This document shows positions 1 to 8,800 of a stretch of DNA of 19,234 nt, piece after piece. A program made the translations under genes and the position numbers. Every line of letters starts with the position of its first letter. The first letter of the stretch is position 1. The notes under the pieces are model-generated. The model made no database searches. It was given only the letters and a program-made list of their open reading frames with translations, and was not told where the DNA came from. Origin of the DNA: Acanthamoeba lenticulata (Eukaryota > Discosea > Longamoebia > Acanthamoebidae); contig NAVB01001942.1 in NCBI GenBank assembly GCA_002179805.1, positions 1 through 19,234 on the forward strand, read 5' to 3'.

Positions 1-37
1 AAATAAAATGAATTGATTGTTTGATTAAACCACGTAC

Positions 38-255
38 GACTCTTCCCAGTGTCCAGAGATGGAGATGATAGCCTTGGGTCGGCCCAGCTGCTTGCCAAGC
101 TGCTTGAAGAAGAGGTAGGACGGGTGGCTGTGGTCGATTGCCAGCGTGGGGGCGCCGTGAGACAAGAAGAGCACTCGCGCCTTGCTCAAGTCGGTGGTCG
201 TCTTGATGCTCTGCTTCATGTTGCTCGATGTTGCTGCAGGCAGAACCAAATTCAA
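38..255 (-). CDS. LigB/DODA-type extradiol dioxygenase, 5' exon (partial)
   Basis: The first exon of a minus-strand gene leaves the window on the left. It encodes about 72 residues. The segment LFLSHGAPTLAID followed by AIISISGHWE is the N-terminal core of the LigB family (4,5-DOPA dioxygenase extradiol / YgiD-like enzymes). In that family these two histidines are metal ligands and the enzyme cleaves catechol-type rings. The exon most likely ends at a GTACGT donor just after SGHWEES, so the remaining ligands lie outside the window. ATG at 255 gives the longest form; a second in-frame ATG at 219 (MKQSIK) is about as plausible and would remove 12 residues of non-conserved leader. Family recognition is good, substrate unknown. 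The only visible neighbour is the ankyrin-RING gene upstream on the same strand. Confidence 0.8.
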
Positions 256-535
256 GATTACGAAGAACAGGAAGAAGAGGACGCGAAGGAGAGATGAGCT
301 GTTGCCGAGTGAAGGAATGGTGGTTCAAGGCTTGGTGAGGCCGAGGCGTTGGTCTTGTGCGTGTGTTGCGAGAGCGCCATCCTTTCCTTTAGTACTGTCC
401 CTCTTGGCGAAAACGAGCGAAACCGAAGCTTCCGACCGCAGTAGATTGGCCGGTTGGTTCCGTCCAATCAAAAAATCAGCTCTTGTCTTCAACTATTCGA
501 AATTTCCATGCAAATAAATATGCAATAAAATTTAT
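256..535. other. Intergenic: promoter of dioxygenase and 3' flank of ankyrin-RING gene
   Basis: This 280-bp gap separates two minus-strand genes. The right end is AT-rich (about 490-535) and holds the polyadenylation signal of the ankyrin-RING gene. The rest must contain the promoter and 5' leader of the dioxygenase. Short reading frames on both strands are open here, but none has a recognisable domain and I see no RNA gene. Confidence 0.6.
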
Positions 536-538
536 TCA
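531..538 (-). terminator. Polyadenylation signal overlapping the stop codon
   Basis: On the minus strand the sequence is TGAATAAA: the TGA stop of the ankyrin-RING gene shares its A with the canonical AATAAA hexamer. An AT-rich stretch follows. Cleavage 10-30 nt downstream would give a very short 3' UTR. Confidence 0.7.
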
Positions 539-1565
539 AGACAAGAAGGTGCGGACGAGTCGCGCGATGGGGGCACGACAGATGGGGCACTGGGCGAGGG
601 CCGCCCCGCACTCCATGCAGCTGCACATGTGGCCGCAGTTGAGGAGGACGCAGTCGATCGGCTGCACGAAGCAGATCTTGCACGTCTTCTCGTCGTCATC
701 GTCGTCCTTGCTCTTGTTGTTGTCGCCAGCCTGCGGCTTCTCGCCACCAGCCGCGGCCTGTTGCTGTTCGCGCTTCAGCTCGCCGATCTCGGCCACGACG
801 GCGCCGACCCCGTTGTAATCGCCCCTGCAGCAGAGATACGCACACACACGGTGAGACGCACCGCACACGCGCGTGTCGTGTTGTGTCGTGTCGTGTGTTG
901 CGAGGGAGACACACGTACCCCTTCTCGAACAGGCGGTACATGCACTGGAGGACGAGACCCTGCTCGAAGCCCGCCGCGACGAGGTCGGCCAGCATCTTGG
1001 CCGACGGGTTGAACCCCTTGGCGCCCTGCTCGCCTCTGCGCGAGAGAACGTGAGTAAACTACATGATGATGATGATGACGATGCGACTGGTGGTGGCGAC
1101 GACGTACCGCTGGGTGAGGGCGGCGGCTGTGCGCTGGGTTGTGGTGTCCGGGTCGAGACGGCCCTGCGCGGCCTTGTCATAGAGCTCGCGCATGTCGCGC
1201 TTGCGAGCGTAGTCCTGCGGCTTCTTGCCCGAGCTGTTGGCGAGGCCTGTGTTGGCCCCCTCAAGCAGGAGGAACTCGACGACGCTGAAGTGGCCGTTCA
1301 GCGTGGCGAGATGGAGCGCCGTTTCGCCCGCGCCCGACTGCGCGTCGATCGCAGCCTTGTGGTCGAGCAGATGGAGGCAAATCTCGAGATGGCCGAAGAG
1401 GGCGGCGATCATGAGGGGTGTGCGATTTTGTGGGCCTGCAGCGTTGACGTCGGCGCCCGCCTCTACCAGCCTAACGACGCGAGCCAAGTCGCCTTCGCGG
1501 CATGCTGTGACGAGCTTCTCGCCAAGCTCCCTCGCCTCCCTCGAATTTCTGTCTGGCATCTCCAT
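536..1565 (-). CDS. Ankyrin-repeat RING-finger protein, probable E3 ubiquitin ligase
   Basis: Three exons (1565-1108, 1035-919, 824-536) join in phase to give 287 residues; both introns start GTACGT. Residues about 9-140 form ankyrin repeats (GADVNAAGPQNRTPLMIAA, GETALHLATLNGHFSVVEFL). Exon 2 encodes a helical segment (MLADLVAAGFEQGLVLQCMY) that could be UBA-like, which I hold weakly. After a Lys/Asp/Gln-rich linker, the C-terminus is a complete C3HC4 RING: CKIC, then LLNCGHMCSCMEC, then CPICR, ending RTFLS eight residues past the last zinc ligand. RING domains of this IAP/MGRN type recruit E2 enzymes, with the ankyrin repeats presumably choosing the substrate. The start is the first ATG of the exon; a third-codon Met is an alternative. 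Ligase activity is inferred from family. Confidence 0.9.
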
Positions 1566-1761
1566 TTCTATGTCCTCTTAGGTCTCCTTTGCAACTCTTC
1601 AAGATGCTCCTCCCCTACGTCCCCACAAACAAATTTCTGGCCTTTTCATCTCTCAACTTCATCGAAAGTAAATCAGAAAGAAAGCAGGAAAGAAAATTGC
1701 TGGTCGTTTGTATTTTTTTATCGATTAAAATAAAGTCGTAAATAAATAAAAATTGAACCGC
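1566..1761. other. Intergenic: promoter of ankyrin-RING gene and 3' flank of Myb gene
   Basis: A 196-bp AT-rich gap between two minus-strand genes. The minus strand holds no perfect AATAAA for the Myb gene, although TTTATTTATTT follows its stop. The plus strand has several AATAAA copies at about 1728-1757, which I read as a by-product of AT richness since no credible plus-strand gene ends here. Confidence 0.5.
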
Positions 1762-4700
1762 TTAGTGCTTCTGGGCGTCCCACAGGAGCCTCTTCTGGGC
1801 CCGCCGCTCCTCTCGACGCTGCCGCGCCGCCGATCCGCCCCGCTTTCCGGCCTCGTCGACCGCGCCGCTGGCGCCCACCGGCGCAGATGGCTTTGGCTTT
1901 GGGGCAGGCGACGTCGTGACGGTGGCGCCATTGGTCCGCCCGGGAACTGAGCTTGTCGACGCCTTTGAAGAAGGCGATGATGACGACGATGAAGAAGACG
2001 AGAAACGTGGTGTTGGTGGTGCATTCCTGCGCGGCGATGTGGGCGTGTTGTTGCGCGGCGGTGTGGGCGCCGTGGATGGCGTCGCTGTGGCCAGTGCGGC
2101 GGAGGCGGAAGCGCGCTTCGAAGCAGCCGACACAATCGGCGGCGGGGTGGCGGCGCTGGCAGCGCGCTTCGAGGCGGCCGACACGATCGGCGGGGTGGCG
2201 GCGGCACTGGCAGCGCGCTTCGAAGCGGCTGACACGATTGGCGGCGGAGTGGCGGCGCTGGCAGCGCGCTTTGAGGCAGCTGACACGACCGGCGGCGGGG
2301 CAGTGGTGACAGAGGCGGCGCGCTTGGAGGCAGCCGACACGATTGGCGGCGGCCCGCCAGATGACGACGATGACGAAGAGACAGGCTGCTGCCGGTTGGA
2401 CTGCGGCGTCGTCTTGTTGTTGACCACCGACGGTGTCGTCGGGCGCGACGTCGTGGCTGCGGCGGTAGTTACCTTTGACGAAGTCGAGGGCGCCTTCGGG
2501 GCAGGCGAAGACGTCGTGGCAGCGGCGGCAGTGACACCGGTTGTCGTTGTGGTGTTCTTGTTCTTGCTCTTGTTCTTCTTGTTCTTCTTGCTGGAGGCTG
2601 CCTTGGCGGCGGCAGCAGCGCGCTGGGCGTCGAGCAGGGCCTGGGCCTCGGCCGCTGCGATCGCGATGAGACGCAGTCGCTCACGTTCCTCCTGGTCGTC
2701 GTCACTATCATCGCTACTGTCGTCACTACTGCTGCTGCTGCTATCCTCGTCTGCTGATTTCGTCCCCATCGTGGACTGCGGGGTAGACGGGGTCACCCTG
2801 GTCGGCGTCCTCGCCGTGGGCCGCGACGTTGGAGGCGTAGTCGTCCTCATCGGCGACGTCGTGGTCGTGGTCGTGGTAATCTCCATTGCCATTGTCGTAG
2901 TTGGGGCGTCGTCCCTCCTCGCTCGCTTCCTCTTGTCCACCTGGCTCGTTTGCGTCTCGTTGTCGTCGTTCTGAGACTCGTCCTCGTCTTCACTGTCGTC
3001 ACGAGCCGAGCGCTTCCGCTTCTTCTTGGCCGACTCTTCTTTTTCTGTCCTCCTCTTCTTCTTGTCTTTGTTCTTCGTCCTCCCTTCCTCCCCCTGCCCC
3101 TCTTTCTCCTGTTCCTTCCGTTTCCTTCGCTCCTCCTCTTTATTCTTCTTCTCTTCCTCCAGCCGCTTCTTGGCCTCCTCGACCTTCCTCTGCGCCTCCT
3201 CCTTCCTTCTCTCTTCCTCCTTCTTCCGCTTCTCCTCCCTCTTCCTCCTCTTTTCCTCTCTCCTCTTCTCCTTTTCCTCTCTTTTCTTTTCCTTTTCCCG
3301 TCGCTTTCGTTCCTTCTCTTCTTCATCTTCGTCTTCATCGTCCTTCCTCTTGTCACGCGTCGTCGCCGTCTCCTTCTCCTTCTGGCGCGCAAGCGCGAGC
3401 TCCTGGCGGAGGAGCGCCAGCTGCTCCTCGAGGAACCGCAAGCGGAGGGCCGGGTCGCGCTCCCGCTCGATGATCTTGGCCTGCTCGGCCGCGGTGTCCT
3501 CCTCCTTGTCCTTGCCCTCATCCTCCGCGCTCGACTCGCTGGGCGTTCTGAGGTAAATGCCGTTGTTGTCGCTGTCGCTGTCATCACTGCCGCTGTCGCT
3601 GCTGCTGCTGCTACTGCTGCTGCTACTGCTGCTGCTCGTGCCGCTTCTGGTACCCGCGTTTCCCCTCGTTCTCGATAAGCGAGCTGGTTGTTGGTAGCCA
3701 CCCAGGTCCTTCGCGTGCTTCGCGAAGAAGGTATCCTCGTCGTCCTCTTTCTCCTTGTCCTTGTCCTTTTCATCATCATCCACCTTCTCGTTACCGTTAT
3801 CGTCATCGCTAGAGGAGAGATCGCTGTCGTCATCATCATCTTCCTTGTCGTCGTCGTCTTCGTCGTCATCGTCGCGGACGCCACCATCTTTGTCGCCGTT
3901 GTCAGAAATTTCTTCCTTAAAGTCATCGCCTAGAATTCGTTTCTTCCTCTGCCTGAGCGTGATCTCTCTAACATTCAACATGGTCGGGCGGCCGAGCTTC
4001 ACCCATTCATTGTAATTTTTCTGGAGCGGACCTGCGTTCCAACGCCCCCGCCCGCCAATGACGATGGCAACATCAACGATGAGAAGAACAGGCACATCAA
4101 TTGATTGAATCCTCTGAAAGAGAATGAAATGGGATCAATACCGGCGAGCTTCTCGAGGACGTTGGCCAGCTGCGGCTCGCGGAGGTCGACGTTGTATTGC
4201 CGCAGGAGATTTTGAAAATGCAAACGGACATTCGGTTGCGAACTGCCAGCACAGATACATTTAAAGAATAAATTGTTAAAAAAAAGACCAAACAGACAAA
4301 TCGAAAGCGTGGGAGAGGCGGGGGTACAAGGGCAGGTCTTTGGTTGCTTCAAGCCAGATGATGTCGTTCAAAAACTCGCACTTATCGAGCAAACCCTTCA
4401 AGCTGCATAGAAACGTGTCCACAAGTGTTAAGCATGTTTGCGCTCATCACCGAAGACCATCGCCACCATCACTTGCTCAGCGCAAAGGAAGGAAGAGAGG
4501 GAAACTACTCACTTGAGGAAAAGCTGCCACTCCTCGCCGGGAGTCCAGGTGGTGCTTGAGATTTTGACTACGGAGGGGTTGAGAAAGGTCTTCCAGCGGT
4601 AGCGGACATCTTCATAGTGGCGGTTCGGGATCTTGGAGGCGATCTTGACCCACATCTCGCCGCCTTTCGGGATGAATTTGGCAAAGTTGTTGCTGGCTTT

Positions 4701-5667
4701 CTTCACCTAATGATGATAATGATGATGATGTTGATGACGAGGATTAGCAAAAAGGAGGATTGAGTGTGAAAGGAGAGAGAGAGAGAGAGTGGTCATACGA
4801 GGCAGTAGAGAAGTTCGTCCTCTTCGGGCGTCCAAGGGCGCCTCTTAGAATCCTGAGGGAGATCTCTGACGTCGCCCTTAAAACTTCGAAGGACGAGTAG
4901 CCTGTCCCGCACACTGGATAGATGCCGATTCAGGCACTTTCCGATGTAAGCGTACTTCTTGCCGTGCTTGTTGTACAACCTGCCAACAGGCAACTCGGCC
5001 CGAGTTAGAGACCAGTCAGTTTGAAAAAACACAACACCACAATGCAGGGAGGGGTGTACTTGACAAGGCGGACGGTTTCCTCCTCTGACCAATCACCCCA
5101 TTTGAGGTTCCTGTTGAGCAGTCGCTCCAATCGATCTAAAAGGGTAAAGAGATGCCTCCCCGGAACCGCGGCCCCTGTGGAAGAAAAGATGATGGTTGTA
5201 GTGTCAAATCGCTGCTGTTAAAAAGCGAGAAGCTTGCTTGTTGCGTACTGACGCTATCTCGAAAACGTCCCAAGTACTTGAATTCATCTTGTTTCCACTT
5301 CCTCTGCTCTATGAAGGTGTGCACGTCCTCCGTTTCAGCGGGTGCGCCGTAGAGCTGCACCAATTGGCTGCAATCAGCACGTGGGCAGCTGCACCGGGAA
5401 GGGTTGCTGTACCTCGAGGAACTCTTTGACTGTCTGAATGAGCGCCGCATCCTCTTGCTTGGTGAAGCGACGACCAAACCTCTTGTTTTGGGTGCCAGTA
5501 ATTTCCGCTTCTGCTTTCTTACGCGCCTGCTCTGCACGCTTCTCCTCTGCTTTCTTCTTCTCCTTTCTTTCCCGCAACAGCTGTTTTATATTCTGTTCAA
5601 CCTCTTGGACCTCTTCTTCATCACCAAATCTAATCGCCTTCTTCCTGCCATCGAATTTTGGCGGCAT
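1762..5667 (-). CDS. TTF1/Reb1-like Myb-domain protein with long charged low-complexity tail
   Basis: Eight exons (5667-5413, 5354-5249, 5135-5060, 4979-4799, 4706-4513, 4402-4328, 4242-4142, 4031-1762) join in phase to give 1085 residues. A basic coiled leader (about 25-75) precedes Myb/SANT units: FTKQEDAALI (about 73), GDWSEEETVRLVKLYNKHGK (about 133) ending in SSVRDRL, RPWTPEEDELLYCLVKK (about 195) ending in EDVRYRWKTFLNP, and TWTPGEEW (about 260). The spacing and the RDR/RYRW motifs resemble TTF1/Reb1 factors, which bind rDNA terminators and other sites. The tail (330-1085) is one exon: Asp/Glu-rich (about 377-417), poly-Ser, a 100-residue Lys/Glu/Arg helix (about 564-667), Thr/Pro-rich stretches and a 17-residue tandem repeat. 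Family assignment is moderate; target DNA unknown. The last exon also has an internal ATG at 4095, but splicing makes one gene more likely than two. Confidence 0.82.
2110..2358 (-). repeat. 51-nt coding tandem repeat, five copies
   Basis: Five copies begin near 2110, 2161, 2212, 2263 and 2317, with a 51-nt period except the last, which is one codon longer. On the coding strand each encodes 17 residues of the form PPPIVSAASKRAAS plus a variable Ala/Thr spacer (about residues 889-973 of the Myb protein). Third-position differences between copies, with SAASKRA kept, suggest selection on the protein as well as recent slippage. Confidence 0.9.
2980..3345 (-). repeat. Polypurine coding tract encoding a Lys/Glu/Arg helix
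   Basis: The plus strand is almost entirely C/T for about 350 bp, so the coding strand is almost entirely purine (AAG, GAG, AGG, GAA codons). The encoded stretch alternates basic and acidic residues (EEKRRKREEKRKKEEERRKE), as in stable single alpha-helices. It is part of the Myb gene's last exon. Confidence 0.8.
3590..3640 (-). repeat. Trinucleotide repeat encoding poly-serine
   Basis: A run of imperfect GCT/ACT units on the plus strand encodes 13 consecutive serines followed by a Ser/Asp mix (DSGSDDSDSD) in the Myb protein. Interruptions in the repeat (GCT versus ACT) suggest it is not a fresh expansion. Confidence 0.8.
4707..4798 (-). repeat. Intron with GAT and GA microsatellites
   Basis: Intron 4 of the Myb gene (92 nt, GTATGA to TTAG) carries an imperfect GAT/AAT run (4711-4740) and a perfect GA run (about 4773-4789). 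A similar GAT run lies in the first intron of the ankyrin-RING gene at 1062-1084. Confidence 0.8.
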
Positions 5668-5865
5668 CTTGTGTTCTGATTCTGGCGGGAAAAAACACAA
5701 AAGGTTCGTGAGCGAGACCGCTGCCTAAAATTCCGTAAAAAATGCAACAGCCGTTTGCCAAGGATAAGCAACGTTTGAAAGTTATTTGGGTAAAGCAAGA
5801 ACTTGTGGTACATATTCAACTGCATCTCAGGCTATTTGGTTCCTCCATGCGATGAGTGGTGAGTT
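5668..5865. other. Intergenic: promoter of Myb gene and 3' flank of CH/SH3/PH gene
   Basis: A 198-bp gap between two minus-strand genes. No domain-bearing frame and no canonical AATAAA on the minus strand downstream of the CH/SH3/PH stop. The Myb start is set at 5667 (MPPKFDGRKK); an upstream in-frame ATG at 5700 (MCFFPPESEHK) is possible but its residues look like leader sequence. Confidence 0.5.
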
Positions 5866-8800
5866 TTACATCTGCCGCAGGCCAGCGATGGACGTATTGC
5901 GCAAAGCGTCGAGCCACGCCTCGAGATCGACGCTGTTTGCTGCGTGCATGTAGTACCTGTGTGCAGCGGTGAAGTCAACACATTCATGTACTGTGTGAGA
6001 AGAGGAGGGTTGTGAATGCATGAGAAGAGGAGGACCGTACGTTTTCCCGGCCGGCGTGGCGATGAGGATGGCGTGCACCTTCTTCTGCTTCTCGTCCAGT
6101 GCTCGCGAGACCTCCAGCCAGGCCTGCGTCAGCGGGATCTTGCCGAGCGGCTTCTTATTGGGCTGATCCCCCGCAGTATCATTTGTTCCATTGCAACACA
6201 AAAAGGTGAGACCTCCGCCGGCGCGGCCAAGAGGAAAGCGGACGGGCCACACCTTCTGGTTCTTGTAAAACGTGAGCGCGTCGTGAGTGAGCACAAAGTA
6301 GTGCGACAGCCACTTCTTGCTCGAGTGCTTGTAATAGAGCCACCCCTGGGCCCCGTCGGGCCGAGCCTGGACGCCGTGCGGGTCGGGCGACGGCAGCGCT
6401 GGCGGCGCGTCGTCGGCTACGACGCACGAGTACAAGCACGAAAGCCAAACGGCGTCAGCGCCCTTCATGTGCACACAGAGACCTGCGGGCGGGGTCGTCG
6501 TACTCAGGCTGGAGCTCGAGCTGAAGGAGCCTTGGCTGTCCGACGAGGGCAACGGCGGGAGCAGGTCCTCTGCGAAGATGAGGCCCATGGGTGAGCGAAA
6601 CAAGACCGCCAGGGAGGGCTGCCGCGGTCACGTACCGTCTTCACCGTCGTCGGCCTGCTGGTCCTCGCCCTCCTTGGCCACGCGCACAAACTCAACCGGG
6701 AACAAGCCGATCCGCTCGTCGTCGTCGCCGTCCGCGTCGCCTGCGCGCCGTCCTCGCCGGCGCTTGATCTTGCCCAGCGCCCAGCCGGTCTCGTCGAGGT
6801 CGGACATCAGGTAGATCAGGTCGCCCTGCACGCGCGCCGCAGCCGCGGTGAGTCCTTCTCGGTCGTGGCCACAGCACCATTATAAAACGTACGCGATGGA
6901 ACGAAATCTCGTCCTCCTTGCGGGCGTGAAAGTCATAGAGGCCGACCATGACGCCCTTGACGCCCTCGCGCGAGTCCGTGCGGCCGTCGCTGGGCTTGCG
7001 CTGCTTGATTTTGCCCTTGCCCCCGCCAAAGGAGAATGAGCTGCGCAGGTCCCGCCAGCTCCGCTCCTTCTTCCGGGCAGGCGGCGGCGTCGACGAGGAC
7101 GACGAGGACGATGCCGCCGATGCGGCTCTGGGCGAGCTCGACCGCGTCAGTGTCGACGGCGACGACGTCGGGATAGACTCCATAGAGGCCGAGGCCGAGC
7201 GCACAGGCGCCACGGGCGAGGACGGCGTGTCGGTCGAGGATGAGGACGAGCGCGGCAGGAAGCGGGACGAGAGCGAGGCGGCCTTCATCGCGCCCGACAG
7301 GCGCTTCTCCTCCTTGTCCTTGCTGCCCTTGACCCGCAGGCTGCCAAAGGCGCCCGTCAGGCTGTTGCGCTTCGAGCGCCGGGCCTGCCCCGGCGAGTCC
7401 GGTTGGCCGGCGGCGCTCACTGTTTCGCTCTTTTTCTTCGCGGCCTTCTTGGCCTCCTTTTCCTTCTTCTTGAGCCCCTTCTTGTCCTTCTTGGTCATCG
7501 TCATCGTCTTGCTGGCCGACGCGCCCGTCGACGCCGTGGTCGTGGTCGTCGTGCCGGTCCCTGCAGCCGCTGCAGCCAACGCCGCAGCGGCGGCTCCTCG
7601 CGGGCTCTCGGGGGCGATCATCTCGTCCTCGACGAGCTCGGAGATATGGTACGTGTTGGCCCGCGAGCGCGTCGCCGTCGGCGAATCCGTCGACGAAAAG
7701 CTCGAGTGCGAGCGCTGCCTCACCATCGCTGTACGCGGTCATGCTGACGTCAGCCTCCTCCTTGAGAACAACGACAACATAAACAGGCGTACCGACGATG
7801 TCCTCGGAGCTGGAGGACGGGGTGGCCATCTTCATGGGCCCGGCGTCGCGCCGGCGCAGCTCCTCGGGCGAAGGCGGGAATGCCGCCGAGAGGCCCTCCT
7901 CGAGGAGGTGCTGCTTGCGCTTCTCGACCATCCGCTTCTCGCGCATGTAGTCCTCATAGTCCTCCTTGTCGCGGGGCGAGAGCTGGCCCTTCTTGCGGTC
8001 GAGGTCGATCTGCATGAGGATCGTGTCGAGTAGGACATCGGCGTCGCCGTCGTCCTCGCCCAGCGGGTAGCACGACGGGATCTTGGTGTAGATCTCCTCG
8101 GCCGTCCGCGGGCTCATAAAGTCCATCGGCGGCGGCGGCCCAGTGGCCGTGGTGACGGCCGCAGTGGGCAGGCGCGGCACGCCGGCGGTCCCGGCCACGA
8201 GGTCGCGGACGGTTCGCACCTGGGCCGCGGGCGAGGCCGGCGCGGCCGACGGCGACGCGGTCCCGCTCCGCTCGCGCTGCCTGGACGACGATGTCCGGAC
8301 GACGGTCGCGTGGTCGCTGCCGCTGCTGACGGGCGAGGACGACCCGCTGCTGGCAGTGAGGCTGCGGCCCGGCCGCGTTCCGGCCGCCGGCCCCCTTTGG
8401 ACCGGCCCAGAGGCAGAGGCCGAGACGGGCGGCGGTGGAGAAGCGGCCGGCCCAGAGGACTCGACCATCTCCGCTTCCATCTCGAGCTCGGCCAGCTGGG
8501 CCTCGACCTCGCGCCTGAGACGGGCCATTTCCTCCTCGCTCTGCTCGCGCCCGCGCCGGACGGGCGCCGCGGCGTTGGCGGCAGCAACCTTCTTGTCGTC
8601 CTCTTCATCGTCGTCATCGTCGTTATCAAGAAGCGCCTGCTGGTTCTGGACCTGCGGCGGATGCCGGCGGCCGTTGGCGGCCGACACGACGGCCGAGGCG
8701 GAGGGGCCGGCGGCGGCAGCGGCGGCCTTGGTCTGTTGCTGCTCGTAAAACTCCATCTCGCGCTCAAAGTGGCCGATAAAGTTATCCAGCATGGTGCTGC

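Noticed and set aside
873..1733. 286-residue plus-strand frame antisense to the ankyrin-RING gene, ending by AATAAA copies
   Set aside because: The minus strand has clear ankyrin and RING domains with matching introns; the antisense product shows no domain, and the AATAAA copies fit simple AT richness.
1916..2974. 352-residue plus-strand open frame antisense to the Myb tail
   Set aside because: It mirrors GC-rich repeats of the real gene (Ala/Asp/Val runs), has no domain and no splice support; low-complexity DNA keeps several frames open.
4032..4141. 28-nt intron GTATTG to TTTCAG in the Myb gene
   Set aside because: It leads to a stop six codons later; using the acceptor at 4032 gives a 110-nt intron and a continuous frame.
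6933..7728. Long minus-strand frame running through 7792 as one exon
   Set aside because: Past 7793 it loses sense; removing the 64-nt GT-AG intron moves into the frame that leads to the SH3 domain.
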